A stretch of 64,000 bases of DNA from Molossus alvarezi (taxonomy: Eukaryota > Chordata > Mammalia > Chiroptera > Molossidae): contig CM073888.1 of NCBI GenBank assembly GCA_037176705.1, positions 43,902,810 through 43,966,809 of the forward strand, given 5' to 3'. The translations under genes and the position numbers were made by a program. Below the pieces are notes generated by a model, which made no database searches, had not been told where the DNA came from, and saw nothing but the letters and a program-made list of their open reading frames with translations. This document shows, one piece after another, positions 34,261 through 45,330 of the stretch. Position 1 is the stretch's first letter. Each line of letters opens with the position of its first letter.

Positions 34261-34385
34261 TGAAAAAGTAGGTTTATAGTTCTGAGTACATAAAATACAG
34301 AGTTTATTCTTGCATTATTAATTCTTAATTATTGTATTATTTTCCATATGAACAACTGTAAACCTATTTTTGCCCCACCAAATGT
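34261..34385 (+). mobile_element. Small palindromic DNA element (MITE-like), nested in L1
   Basis: The left arm gaaaaagtaggtttatagtt (34262-34281) is matched by the right arm aactgtaaacctatttttgc (34354-34373) read in reverse, about 17 of 20 positions. The interior is AT-rich and partly palindromic. L1 sequence resumes on the other side, and both borders lie in TA-rich sequence, compatible with a TA target as in Tc1/mariner-type elements. No coding capacity at about 125 bases. Family not named. Confidence 0.65.
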
Positions 34386-34416
34386 ATGTGTGCATGTGTG
34401 TGTGTGTGTGTGTGTA
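34384..34416 (+). repeat. (TG)n microsatellite
   Basis: Mostly uninterrupted gt units between the palindromic element and the resumed L1. Confidence 0.93.
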
Positions 34417-34895
34417 TAATGGATTATTAATATTACTCAGCAATTAAAATGGAATGAGATCTTGCCATTTTCAACAACATGGATAGACCTAGAGAGTATT
34501 GTGCTAAGTGAATTAAGGCAGACAAAGACAAATACCATATGTGGAATCTGAAAAACAAATGAACAACAACACACAAAAACAAAATAAAAACAGACAGAAA
34601 CAGAGAACAAACTGATGGTTTCCAGAGGGGCAAGGCGTTGGGGGAGGTAGTGAAATAGGTGAAGGGGAATAAGAGGTACATACTTCAAGTTTTAAAAGAA
34701 ATAAGCCATGGAGATGTGTTGTACTAGCACAGGGAGTATAGTCAATAATATTGTAATAACTTGGCATGGTGGCAGATGGTTACTAGATATAGTGTGGTGA
34801 TTACATAGTAAGATATATAAATGTCAAAACACTATGTTGTACATTTGAAACCAATATACTATTGTAAGTCAACTATATTTTAATAATAACAAGAA

Positions 34896-35706
34896 GAAAG
34901 AAAAATGTTCTTAGAGCATCACAGTATAAAAGATACCTGGGGAAAATTCTTTATTTGTCAACAAGACTTCTCATAGAAATCATGCTCAATAAACATACTG
35001 GCAAAATACTAAAATAAGACCAGACCAGCAATAATAGTAGCAGGGCTTTTCATTACCAAGCATTAGAACGTGCCAGACAAATAACTTATAATCTCAGACT
35101 TACTTTTACAATATCATGAAGAGAGAATTATTCCAGGAGAGGAGATTTTGATGATGAAGCCCCATTTCCTCCCCTCCACTTTCATTCAAGCCAGAATTGA
35201 ACAAACACTGTGTCTTTAACTAGAAGTATGCATAACGAGTATTTAAAAAACTGCTTTTGACACATGAAAAACAGAGCAGTGAAAAACCGTAGGCAATTTT
35301 TGATGCTTGGCTCAGACCATTTTTGTTCCAATTATTCTAATGTTCCCTTTTATTTCTGTATTTTCAAAAAAGAGTTGTACATATTGCTTATGGCATTTAG
35401 CCAATTGGAGTTCCATTTTCATGCGGAAGCTTTACAGAAAGCATCTGCTAATAAAATATGGAGATGGGTGGGTTATTAGTGAAGTGACCTTTTTCTGCTT
35501 TTATGAGAATCTATAATAGAAAGTTTCTCAGAATTCTTTTTTCAAATAAAGCTTGTATTCTCTCGGCTGGAATTTCTTCCATCTATCCATTCACAAATGC
35601 ATCCATCCTCGTCGACCTGTCAGTCCAACAGATATATATTGGGCTTTGATTACGTGCGCGGCGTCATCCACAGAGAGGAGTACAAAGGGGGGCTGTGCAG
35701 AAGAGG
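34896..35706. other. Unassigned sequence
   Basis: Two overlapping frames at 35264-35516 have no recognisable domain. No clear repeat is seen. Confidence 0.4.
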
Positions 35707-35930
35707 CAGCATGTCTTGGTGGCTGCAAGCATGAGCTCTGGAGGGGCATGCCTGCGTTCAAGCCTTCACTAATGGTGTAAACCTTGAACAAGTTCCTTAA
35801 TCTTTTCATGCTTCAGATTTTTCATCTGTAAAATAACTCCTCACAGGTTGTTGTGAGAACTAAACAGGTTAGAGTACGTAGGAGCACTTCAAAGAACGGG
35901 AAGCATCCATGTGCATTAATCGTCCTCATT
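35707..35930 (+). mobile_element. MIR SINE
   Basis: The phrases 'gcatgagctctggaggggca', 'ccttgaacaagttccttaat', 'tttttcatctgtaaaataac' and 'caggttgttgtgagaactaa' follow the MIR consensus order, including the core. It is an ancient mammalian element. Confidence 0.88.
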
Positions 35931-36592
35931 CCCTGAGCCATCTCAAATACCATGCCAGAGTTCCTCCGTTAGGGCAGAAGGAAAATTTTCAACTCTGATC
36001 AGGGCTTTGTATCAATGGTAGATTACTCGTAAAGGGTAAAATTAATAAACTGGAGCTTTTCCCACACTTCTTCCAGAGTCGCAATTCTGTATTTCATGAG
36101 TCCCATCTTCCCCAGACACTTCCATCCCAGAGTCTCATTTCTCTGGTTTCTGATCAATGCATCAGAGAGTGAAATCTCAAGGTAGTCTTCCCAATGTCTG
36201 CCTGCTAAGTGACAGGGAAGGGAATTCACACACAGGCTAAGTTTCAGCCTCCTTCCAAGTTGGCTCAGTAAGCATGACTGGACTTACGCCTTGGTTTTCT
36301 GATGAGCATCCTTCTTCACTGGAATGGGAGCTCTGGTGCAAACCTCAGTTGTATTGGTTCTTCATTGAGGTTTTTCTAGCTCTCTGCCCTGGGAATGTTG
36401 GACTCTAGTACCTATGTCCTCAACCTCAGATTCTGCTGTAAATATATAAAGTCTTGAAACCACTGGCCTCGGCTGTCCCTGCTGAGAAAATTTTCCATTT
36501 TTGTGACCATACCCTAGATTGAAGACCCATGATGCCAACACCAGACAGGATATAATCCCCTTTCTGAGATTGCTCATGGAATTATAAAACAA
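35931..36592. other. Unassigned sequence
   Basis: It looks single-copy and a little more GC-rich than its neighbours. No gene is seen. Confidence 0.4.
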
Positions 36593-37228
36593 TTTTATTT
36601 TTCAATTACTATTTACATTCTATATTATTTTATATTTATATTAGTTTTAGGTATACAACATTATGGTTAGACAATCATATACTTTATATAGTGGTCTCTC
36701 TGCTATTTCAAGTACCAACCTGGCACCATACACAGTTATTACAATATTATTGATTATATTTTCTATGCTGTATTTTATAGTTCTATGACTATTTTGTGAC
36801 TACCAATTTGTACTTTTTAATCCTTTCACCTTCTTCACTCAAACCCCCCAACCCCCTCCCCCTTCTGTCTGGCAACCCAATCTATTCTCTGTATCCATGA
36901 GTCTATTTCTAAGTTGTTTGTTTCTTTATATTACTTTTTAGGTTCTACATGTAAGTGAAATAATATGATATTTGTCTTTCTATGACTGTCTTATTGCACT
37001 TGGCTAATACCCTCTAGGTCCATTCATACTGTTGCAAATGTTAAGATTTTATTCTTTTTTATGGCTGAATAATATTCCATTGTATATATGTACCACCTCT
37101 TCTTTATCCAGTTGTCTACTAATATATACTTGGGTTGCTTCCATATCTTGGCTGTTGTAAATAATGCTGCAATGAATATAGCGGTGCATGTGTTCTTTTC
37201 AATTCATGTTTTGGATTTCTTCAGCTAA
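36593..37228 (-). mobile_element. Older L1 3' end (antisense)
   Basis: Reversed 3'UTR (attagttttaggtatacaac, ccaaccccctcccccttctg) is followed by the reversed ORF2 end (gaataatattccattgtata, ttgtctactaatatatactt, gctgcaatgaatatagcggt). It is 5'-truncated near 37228 and diverged from lineage A. Confidence 0.82.
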
Positions 37229-37629
37229 TGAACATCAGCAATCAGGATGTTCCTGCTAGCCTGGTTAGTTTCTTCAGCCTGGTCTCAGGACTACTGAGCC
37301 GTAATAATCCCCTGCCTATGTACACTTGCTTCATCATAACAGACTTTAAAAAACAGACAAAATTGTGTTGGGTTGAAATCTTTTGATACTTTAGAAATTA
37401 AATGGGTAGGTTATTAAATACACCAAACGAAAGACTATGGATTCAAAAGTTCATGACCAGTTTAATGGATTAAATTTAACAAACAGAATTTAACAATGGT
37501 GTTGAATATCTGGTCATCACTTGAATACTAAAACTCAAGTGTATAAGTACAGGGTAAGGGGGATGCCTGTTAACAACATGTATACAGAATGTTGAAGTTT
37601 TATTGCCAATCAATTTAATTTTATTCTGA
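37229..37629. other. Unassigned sequence
   Basis: No gene or clear repeat is seen. Confidence 0.4.
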
Positions 37630-38075
37630 AGTGTAACTATATGGCGTCTAAGGATATCCAAGTCCTAACCTGTGGGACCTGTGAATGTAGAAGTGATTAC
37701 ACGCAGGCTTCTGAGATGGAGAGGTTATCCTGAATCACTCAAGTGGACCTTAAATATAATTCTTATAAGAAATATCTTTTTTAAAAAAAGCAGAAAAGGG
37801 AAAATGTGATGTGGGCAGAGAGGCAGGGGGAGAAAAGGCAATGTGATGATATGAGGAAGGGGCCACTAGCCAAGAAAAGCGAGCGGTTTTTAGAAGCTAG
37901 AAAATATAATGAAACAGGTTCTCTCCTAGAGCCTCCAAAAGGAACCATACCTGCCAGCACCTTGAGCCTCATTTTGGACTTCCAGAGCTGGGAGAGAATA
38001 ATTTGTGTTGTTTACAGCCACTAAACTCGTGGCAGTTTGTTATAGCAATCATAGAAACTAATACAGACACACACG
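37630..38075 (+). mobile_element. MaLR/MLT-like LTR remnant
   Basis: Phrase order: tatccaagtcctaacctgtg, ggttatcctgaatcactcaa, ggttctctcctagagcctcc, gccagcaccttgagcctcat, ttgtgttgtttacagccact, tagaaactaatacag. This is the layout of a common mammalian MaLR-type LTR; the same family appears to underlie 9012-9500. The subfamily is uncertain. Confidence 0.6.
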
Positions 38076-38469
38076 GTTTCAAATGGATCACATCCGAATT
38101 AATAAATTCCACTTCAGTCATTGTAAATCAAGAAGGATATACAATTGGAGTGCCTATTGTAAGTATATTGGAGTACCTCAGTTACAAAGTCCAAACCATG
38201 TTATGAGAGGAGTGTTGGAAATAATTATTTCTACTTAAGAAGCAGTGCGGACTTCAGATTTCAAGTATTTTGGGAGTCATCATGTAGAAGAGAAATTAAC
38301 TTGTCCAGAATGTCCCTAAATGATGAAACCAGTGTTGCAGTTTGTAGTTTTACATTTGTTTATGCGAATATTTGTTTGATGTGCTTCTCCTCCACTCTCC
38401 TCCGAGGTTCACAGTGGCAGAGATTAGATTTAGTCACCATTTTGTCCCCAATGCCTAACAGGAATGGGA

Positions 38470-39000
38470 ATAACTAAAAAAAAATGGGGACAGAATGAGA
38501 ATAGTTTTTATCCTCCACTGTGGAAGTTGGGGTATAAGCTGTTAACAGAGACTCAAATAACAGGCTTAAATAGGAAAGACTATTTTTTCTCTCTTCCAAC
38601 ACAGTCAAAGGGGAGGTGAGCATTCCAGGGCTGGGAGGGTCCCAGGTTTCCTGCACCTTGCTCTGCCACGACCTGGTGTGTTGTAAGAACAACTCCTCGG
38701 CTGCTGCTGGCTCACGGCCATGTCTGCATTCTAGTCCGTGGGAAAAACAGAATGGCGGGCAGCTGTCTCATCAAAGAGGCGGCTCTGAAATTTCACACAT
38801 CACCTCTATTTACATATCACTGTCCTGACATAGTTACATGTCCACACTCAGTTGCAAGGAAGGATATAAATATGTCAGTAAGGTTGGTGGGGATGTGTCC
38901 AGTTAAAACGTGGGTGAATCTATTACTAAGAGGCAGAAGGGAAGATTGGATGTGGAGGGACAGTTAGCAGTCTTTTCTCCAAACTAGAAGCAGTAAATGA
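38470..39000. repeat. Probable ancient interspersed repeat, family unnamed
   Basis: The segments 'gtcccaggtttcctgcacct', 'gccatgtctgcattctagtc' and 'aaatttcacacatcacctct' occur in an order I associate with a widespread old mammalian repeat, but I cannot name it. Several overlapping short frames here have no domain. Confidence 0.4.
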
Positions 39001-39783
39001 AGATGAAAGAGATTTATATCCTTTTGTGGATGAAAAAAAGATTTTCTCTGTAATAAAAACGATAAGACCAGTGATAGGAAGTAACCTCAAGGGTTGTTCT
39101 GATTATAAATTCCTAACTGGGAAGGTCATGGTGGGTAGTGATGCCTCAGTCACTATAACTTTTTTAGTAAAAGTTTTATCTCTACCTTAAGCAAGCCCTG
39201 TCCATTGTTCTCGAGCACCTCGGTTAACACATATTTGAAGGGCCAAAGCGTCCTCTCTTCTGGGCCCCTTGCAGGTGTCACCACCCTCAAGAAAGCACAT
39301 AATCTTGTTAATGATCCTTCAGTCCAACCCCTGCCTTGCTTATCCCACCTTCGTATAATCTTCCTTAATTCCAAATGCATAAAAGAAATTGCAAACTGTC
39401 ATTCTCAGGAGCATTTGCTATCTTGCTTCCTGGCATATGCTGTCAGTTTGGCTCAAATAAACTCATAAAAATTCTTTACAGGTTTAGACATTTCTTATGT
39501 TGCCTCCTTCTTCATTTATTCTAGTCTCCCCCTTCCTTTCCCTAAATGTTTTTTTTTTCTTTCCATTCAAACAGTAAGTTAATATTTAGCTTTTAGACTA
39601 ATTTATCTACTAATTCTCATTGTTCTAAATCAAACCAGAACTGATACTGATCTTTTCCATTACAGTAATTTAAATATGCATATATACATAGTAAACTGAT
39701 TGCCACCATGGAATGTATTTAAACCATGTAAATTACTGTAATTAAATCATATTGTTTTTCTTATTTTACATTGATAATTTAGA
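39001..39783. other. Unassigned, possibly LTR-derived
   Basis: At 39400-39480 a polyadenylation-like context (ctcaaataaactcataaaaa) follows pyrimidine-rich sequence, which could be the end of an old LTR. The evidence is weak. Confidence 0.3.
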
Positions 39784-41729
39784 TTCATTTGAACATTTTT
39801 ATTATTTTTTATATTTTTAATTAATTAATTAATTTTTGTTACAGATGTTTCTCCTTTTTCCCCCACTGACACCCTCCTCTCCTCCCTACTCACCCTGTCC
39901 CCAGTTTTGTTGTCTATGTCCATTGGTCATGCATACATGCATGTAAGTTCTGTGGTTTATCTCTCCCTCCCCAAACCCCTCTTCTGGGAATTGTCAGTCT
40001 GTACCCCACTTCCATATCTCTTGGATTACCCTGTTCTTCAGACTGTTATGTTCATTATATTCCACAAATAAGTGAGATCATATACTTGTCTTTCTCTGTT
40101 TGGCTTGTTTCGCTTAAGATGATACTTTCCAGGTCTCTTCATGTCATCTCAAATAATAAGAGATCTTTCTTTCTTAGAGCTGCATAGTACTCCATTGTGT
40201 ATATGTACCACTGCTTTTTTTTATCCATTCATCTACTGATGGACATTTGGGCTGTTTCTATTGTAAATAGTGCTGCTACAAACATGGGGGTACATATATT
40301 CTTTCTGATTGGTGTTTCAGGCTTCTTAAGGTATATTCCTAGAAGTATGATCACTGGATCAAATGGTAGTTCAATTTTTAATTTTTTGAGGTAACACCAT
40401 ATTGTTTTCTATAGTGGCTGCACCAGTCTGCCTTCCCACCAGCAGTGTACTGGAGTCCCCTTTTCTCCACATCCTCACCAAAACTTGTTGTTTGGTGATT
40501 TGTTGATGGCAGCCATTCTGACAGGTGTGAGGTGATACCTCATTGTTGTTTTAATTTGCATCTCTCTGATGATTAGTAAAATTGAGCATTTCTTCATATG
40601 TCTCTTAGCCATTTGGATGTCCTGTTGGGAGAGGTGTCTATTTAGATCCTCTGTCCATTTTTTAATTGGGTTCTTTGTCTTCCTTTTGTTGAGCTATATG
40701 AGCACTTTATATATTTTGGATATTAACCCCTTGTCTGATGTATTATTGGCAATGATGCTCTCCCATACAGTGGGTTGCCTTTCCATTTTGGTGGTTGTTT
40801 CTTTTGCTGTGCAGAAGCTTTTGAGTTTGATGTGGTCCCATGTGTTCATTTTCTCCTTTGTTTCTGTTGCCTTAGGTGATGTATCAGTGAAAATTCTGCT
40901 GCATATGATGTCTGAAATTTTGTTGCCTTCAAGGATTTTTATGGATTCATGAGTCACATTTAAGTCTTTTATCCATTTTGACATATTCTTGAGTATGGCA
41001 TAAGTCGATGATCTAGTTTCACTTTTTTGCGTGTAGCTGTCCAATTTTCCCAACACCATTTATTAAAGAGGCTGTCTTTACTCTAGTGCATGCTCTTGCC
41101 CCCTTTGTCAAATATTAATTGAGCATATTGTCTTGGGTCCATTTCTGGGTTCTCTGTTCTGTTCCATTGATCTATCTGCCTGTTCTTGTGCCAGTACCAG
41201 GCTGTTTTGATTACAGTGGCTTTGTAGTATAACCTGAAATCTGGTAATGTGATCCCTCGTACTTTGTTCTTCTTTTTCAAGATTGCTGTTGCTATTTGGG
41301 GTCTTTTTTGGTTCCATATAAACTTTTGAAGTATTTGTTCTAGTTCTGAAGTATGTCGTTGGTATTTTGATAGGGATTGCATTGAATCTATAAATTGCTT
41401 TGGGTAATATGGACATTTTAATGATGTTAATTCTTCCAATCCATGAACAGGGTATGTGATTCCACTTTTTTATATTTTCCTCTATTTCTTTTTTTAATGT
41501 CCTGTAGTTTTCTGTGAATAGGTCCTTTATTTCTTTGGTTAAGTTTATTCCCAGGTATCTTATTTTTTTTGCTGTGATGGTAAATGGGATTGTTTTCTTA
41601 GTTTCTCTTTCTGTGAGTTCATCATTGGTGTATAAGAATTCTGTCGATTTCTTGATGTTAATTTTGTATCCTGATTCTTTGCCAAGTTCATTTATTAAGT
41701 CTAGTAGATTTTTCATTGGCACATTTATA
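39784..41729 (-). mobile_element. 5'-truncated L1 (lineage A), antisense, with imperfect TSD
   Basis: The L1 spans about 39802-41711: reversed tail and 3'UTR, ORF2 stop at 40055-40057, then ORF2 up to the RT palm region. Flanks ttcatttgaacattttta (39784-39801) and ttcattggcacatttata (41712-41729) agree at 15 of 18 positions and are the likely TSD. The mismatches suggest an older insertion than 47101-48630. Confidence 0.88.
40055..41711 (-). pseudogene. L1 ORF2 fragment (post-palm RT to C-terminus), broken
   Basis: Open blocks in different frames at 41108-41722 ([19 protein letters not shown]), 41083-41439 and 40694-41059 show frameshifts. About ten bases corresponding to the 'cagatcttag' phrase of other copies are missing near 40257. 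The catalytic FADD region lies beyond its truncated 5' end, so it could never encode an active RT. Confidence 0.85.
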
Positions 41730-42089
41730 GAAAAGAGATTCTATTCCGTTGCATGTGAAGTTGTTATTCAGAGGTATTCCATGAAACCATGCAACTTGTC
41801 ACTATGTTAATGTACAGACTCAGTGATCAACTTTCCATTGAACACTATAACAGGCAGCAATTATCTTTTACCCCTTTTATAACTGACCTATTTATAATTC
41901 ATGAAAAGTAAACCAATGATGATGAGCAGAGGTTCATGATGAATTGTGATGATCTCTTTTTGAAGAATTTGGCATTTTGAAATTTTGGAGAAATTATTTT
42001 ATACATGTAACTTGTAGTGATAAAATCAGAACCACTCTATAGTAAATGTTTTCTACTCTATCTTTGAAATATATCCAAAATCTTGCCCC
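41730..42089. other. Unassigned sequence
   Basis: No gene or clear repeat is seen. Confidence 0.4.
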
Positions 42090-43220
42090 TTTTGACCACA
42101 CCCATAGCTTCCACATCCTAGTATATCTTACAATGCTCTTTGATCATTACAGAAACCTTCTACTTGGTCTCTCTGCTCTGTCCCTTTCTTCTTATTGCCT
42201 ATGATTCATATTATAGCCAAGGTAATTATTTTAAAATCTAAAGTCCTTACTGTGCTCTGCAAAAGTCTATTGTATTAGTGATCAATTGCTGCATAACAAA
42301 TGACTCCCCGCACTTCTACCTTTAAACAAGAACCATTTCATATCTCACACAGTTTCTGTGAGTCAGGATAGTGGAGAGGCTTAGCTTGGTTGGTCTGGCA
42401 GAGGTTATCCCATGAGTTGAGGTCAGGATGGTAGCCAGGACTGCAATCATTTGAAGCTCACTCACATGGCTGGCAAGCGAAAGCTGGCTCCTGGCAAGAG
42501 ACCACAGTCCCTCATTACATGGACCTCTCCTCAGGACTGCTGATTGTCCTCATATCACAGCTGACTTTTCTCAAAGTGAGTGATCTAACAGTGAGCAAGG
42601 TGGATGCTTTCGTGTATTTTATGGGGAGTCATAAGCCATCATTTTTACAACATCCTACTGTTTACATAGGTTATTCTATTCATTGTGGGAAGGGATAGCA
42701 TAACCGTGCAGATATCAGAGCAGGTACTATAGTGGGGCCATCCTGGAGGCTGCCTTTCTGACTTCATCTTCCATTGCTCCCCTCCTCATTTCACTTCCCA
42801 CACCAACCCTTTGCTCTTCTCAAACATGTTATGTGCACCCTCTCCTCAGGAATTGCACTAAACTGTTCCAACTGCCAGGATCATTCTTTCCTCAAATAGC
42901 CACACGGCTCTTTCCCTCACTTCATTCAGGGTTTGTTCTCATGTAAACTTCTCCTGAAAAGGCAGTCACCTCCACAGTGTGGACCACTGCTACATTAAAA
43001 AAGCCTCACTCCCACTTCATGCTGTTTAGCCCCTAACTTGCTTTATTTTTCTTCATTTAACCTCTTACTACCCGACATATTATATACCTATTCACTGTTT
43101 TTCTGTCTCTCTGACAATAAGCATCTGGGTCACTAATGTATTCTTAGTGCCTACAACAGTACCTGCACATAATAGATGTTCACTAGGTATTCTTTTGAAT
43201 GAATGAATGAATGAATGAAT
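42090..43220 (+). mobile_element. L2 LINE 3' part, interrupted
   Basis: The left part (gtaattattttaaaatctaa, tccttactgtgctctgcaaa) and the right part (ctgacttcatcttccattgc, ggcagtcacctccacagtgt, cttagtgcctacaacagtac, aatagatgttcactaggtat) follow the L2 3' region order and end in a GAAT-type tail. An LTR-like repeat at about 42277-42752 splits it. Confidence 0.75.
42277..42752 (+). mobile_element. LTR-like (MaLR-type) repeat nested in L2
   Basis: Phrases such as 'gatcaattgctgcataacaa', 'tttctgtgagtcaggatagt', 'ggctggcaagcgaaagctgg', 'gacctctcctcaggactgct' and 'ggggccatcctggaggctg' fit a known mammalian LTR-type repeat from end to end. L2 resumes after it. The subfamily is uncertain. Confidence 0.6.
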
Positions 43221-43223
43221 GAT
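43196..43223 (+). repeat. (GAAT)n microsatellite at L2 end
   Basis: Six to seven gaat units at the expected 3' terminus of the L2. Confidence 0.9.
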
Positions 43224-43630
43224 GAATTCTATATAACATTTGAATAAATTTCTAATTATATATAATCAGAAAGAGCATTTTAAAATTTATACTAGGCCCA
43301 GGCATTGTGAATACTTCTTAATTTAATATTATAGATAAAAATAACTTCTATGAAAGACAGTTAGTTTGGGATAAGAAAAATTAAGTACAAGCCTATGTAG
43401 GACTGTAATGAAACAAGAATTATATATGTTTAATCTTTGTCCATGATTATTTCTTCTTTATATAGGATCAGGATTTATAGTTTCAGTGAATTATTTAATT
43501 AGATTTAGGGAATTATTTACAATGTAGCAATAAAAAATTAGGAAAGTTAGGATTATGTACAATATCTTATAGAGCTCAGGAGGTGCTCAATTCTTCCATA
43601 TCTTCAGAATGATATAAATAATTTTAAATA

Positions 43631-43746
43631 AAGATATTCCAGGAGGGGGAATCAGTGGGGGGGAAAAGGAGAAACATCTGTAACAAAAATAAATTAATTA
43701 ATTAAATAAGAAAAAATAAATAAATTGGGGAAAAAATATATTCCAG
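43631..43746 (+). mobile_element. Very short L1 3' end insertion with TSD
   Basis: The insert starts near 43643 with gagggggaatcagtgggg and ends with agaaacatctgtaacaaaaa plus a long A/T-rich tail to about 43730. Flanks aagatattccag (43631-43642) and aatatattccag (43735-43746) are a TSD with one mismatch. Only about 50 bases of L1 3'UTR were copied. Confidence 0.8.
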
Positions 43747-43752
43747 AAATAA

Positions 43753-43782
43753 AATAATAATAATAATAATAATAATAATGAG
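43753..43782 (+). repeat. (AAT)n microsatellite
   Basis: About nine perfect aat units. Confidence 0.95.
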
Positions 43783-44977
43783 GAAAATATCTGGGCAGAA
43801 AATAAAGGCTCCTGTGCAAGGGACAAGAATTCAGTACATGTCACCTGTCATCACTGAGACTGGTTGTCTGAAGAAGTTGCAGCATTTTCCTCCTCTAATT
43901 AACCTTTTGTTGAATCTGTCAAGTTTTAGGTAGGAACGTTCTATGTGGTCTCAGTGATTTTACATAGGTCCCAAAAGAAAACATCTTCAAGGAATTCCTG
44001 ATAGACTATGGTATATTTCCATCTCTACACAGAGAAACAAAAATATTTGCTTAATTGAAATAATTACATTTTTCTCTGCTAGTCTCACCCCCATCATACT
44101 CTGAAGAGCACTGAAAATGATCTTGAACATTCTACTACCCTTGGGAGAGAAGTAATTGAGATGTTTGGAAACCTCTGCTCAGTTTACAAAACATTAGGTT
44201 ACCTGGTCATGTGTCTTGTTGCCCACATCCCTTGATTTCACCTGTTCTTAGGAGAAACTGCTCAGGGCCTATTTGAGGCAATAAGAAAATAAGAACGTTC
44301 TTTCCATGAAGCAGTTAAATTGAAGTAACTTCCTTGAGTTTTCTTTGAAAAAATGTGGTGTCACTAGCTAATCTGTTTTTGAGCAGCACTGAAATGCATC
44401 CTGAAGAGATGCTGTCTGTCAACATGTGGATGGTTGAAGCGGTGTTCACCTATATCAGACTCATTGGTGTATCCTCAAAAAAGTAAAAAATGATTAAGAA
44501 CCAAAGGGAGAGAAAAGAAAGAAAAGAAGGCAGGAGGAGGAATAGACGAGAGAGAGAGAGAGAGAGAGAGACTTCTGATTAATCAGAAAAAGTTGTCCAG
44601 AATTACATAGTGTCTAGTCCATCTTAGGTTTAATTTAAAGTAACTTAATTACTTGAATTTCCAAAGGACCTCAGTGAAAAGGAACTCACCTCCACAGTGT
44701 AGAATTTTACTAGACTCCAAGGACCTCATTAGAACCAAACTACAAAATGTGTTATACTAAATCCTAGTTTCTCAGTTCACAGTATCTTTCGTTAGTTTTT
44801 TCTCCTTTCAGATTCCCTGGTTAAGGCCTTGTGAAAAAATGTCATCACAAACGATAGGAGAAACAATGACAGAGGTACAAACAGAAGCTTCTTTATTCGA
44901 CATTTTATAGGCAAATAAGTTATAATTATTATTATGGAATTCTTTATATTGTATTATTATTGAATTCTTTATATTAT
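43783..44977. other. Unassigned sequence with a (GA)n tract
   Basis: A purine run leads to a (GA)n tract at 44549-44572. No gene is seen. The frame at 44808-45020 has no domain. Confidence 0.4.
44549..44572 (+). repeat. (GA)n microsatellite
   Basis: About eleven uninterrupted ga units within a longer purine tract. Confidence 0.93.
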
Positions 44978-45330
44978 TGTTGCCGTGGGCTGAATGTTTG
45001 TGTAACCCCAAAATTCGCATGTCGAATCCCCAAATCCCCGATGTGATGTATTTGGTGGTGGGGCCTTTGACGGTTAGGTTTAGATGAGGCCCTGAGGGTG
45101 GAGCCCCTGAAGGGATTAGTGTCTTTGTAAGAAGAGGGAGAGAGGCTCTCCGCCTTGGGAGGAAACCGCAAGAGGGCAGCCATCTGCAAGCCAGGAAGGG
45201 GCCCTCCCCAGTCCTGGATCTGCCAGGACCTTGATTTGGGACTTTCCAGCCTCTAGAACTGTTAGAAATACGTATTTGTTGTTTAGGCCACTCAGTTCAC
45301 AGTATGTTTTGATAGTAACCTAAACGGACT
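44978..45330 (+). mobile_element. Solo MaLR (MLT1/MST-type) LTR
   Basis: It starts tgttgccgtgggctgaatgt and continues with accccaaaattcgcatgtcg, ggtggtggggcctttgacgg, gtgtctttgtaagaagaggg, ccttgatttgggactttcca and gtttaggccactcagt, ending at taacctaaacggac. This is the complete phrase order of a MaLR LTR of about 350 bases, with no internal region, hence a solo LTR. Confidence 0.8.

Larger units (their letters stand above)
33430..34570 (+). pseudogene. Old L1 ORF2 C-terminal remnant
   Basis: The order of phrases matches ORF2 after the RT domain: aagcttctgcacagtgaagg, gagaatatatttgaaaatga, cctcacaccttttagaatgg, tgttggtgggattgcaaatt, gtgtccatcaacagataaat. Stops and shifts occur throughout. The interruption at 34261-34416 adds foreign bases. 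Confidence 0.75.
33020..34895 (+). mobile_element. Old L1 with 5'UTR joined to 3' part (large internal gap)
   Basis: 33025-33400 reads as an L1 5'UTR (ctggtggcataggaggatgc, aattcctcctgagagacaac; GC-rich near 33310-33390). By about 33430 it is already in the ORF2 C-terminal region (gaaactggaccagtctgtta, aactcaaaattattaaagac) and continues through the ORF2 end and a 3'UTR with 'ctgatggtttccagaggggc' and 'tgtacatttgaaaccaatat', ending near 34895. ORF1 and most of ORF2 are missing. A small DNA element and a (TG)n tract interrupt it at 34261-34416. Confidence 0.75.

Noticed and set aside
38003..38206. Possible small exon with a GTAAGT-like donor near 38160
   Set aside because: The upstream sequence is the end of an LTR-like repeat without a polypyrimidine tract, and the peptide matches nothing I know.
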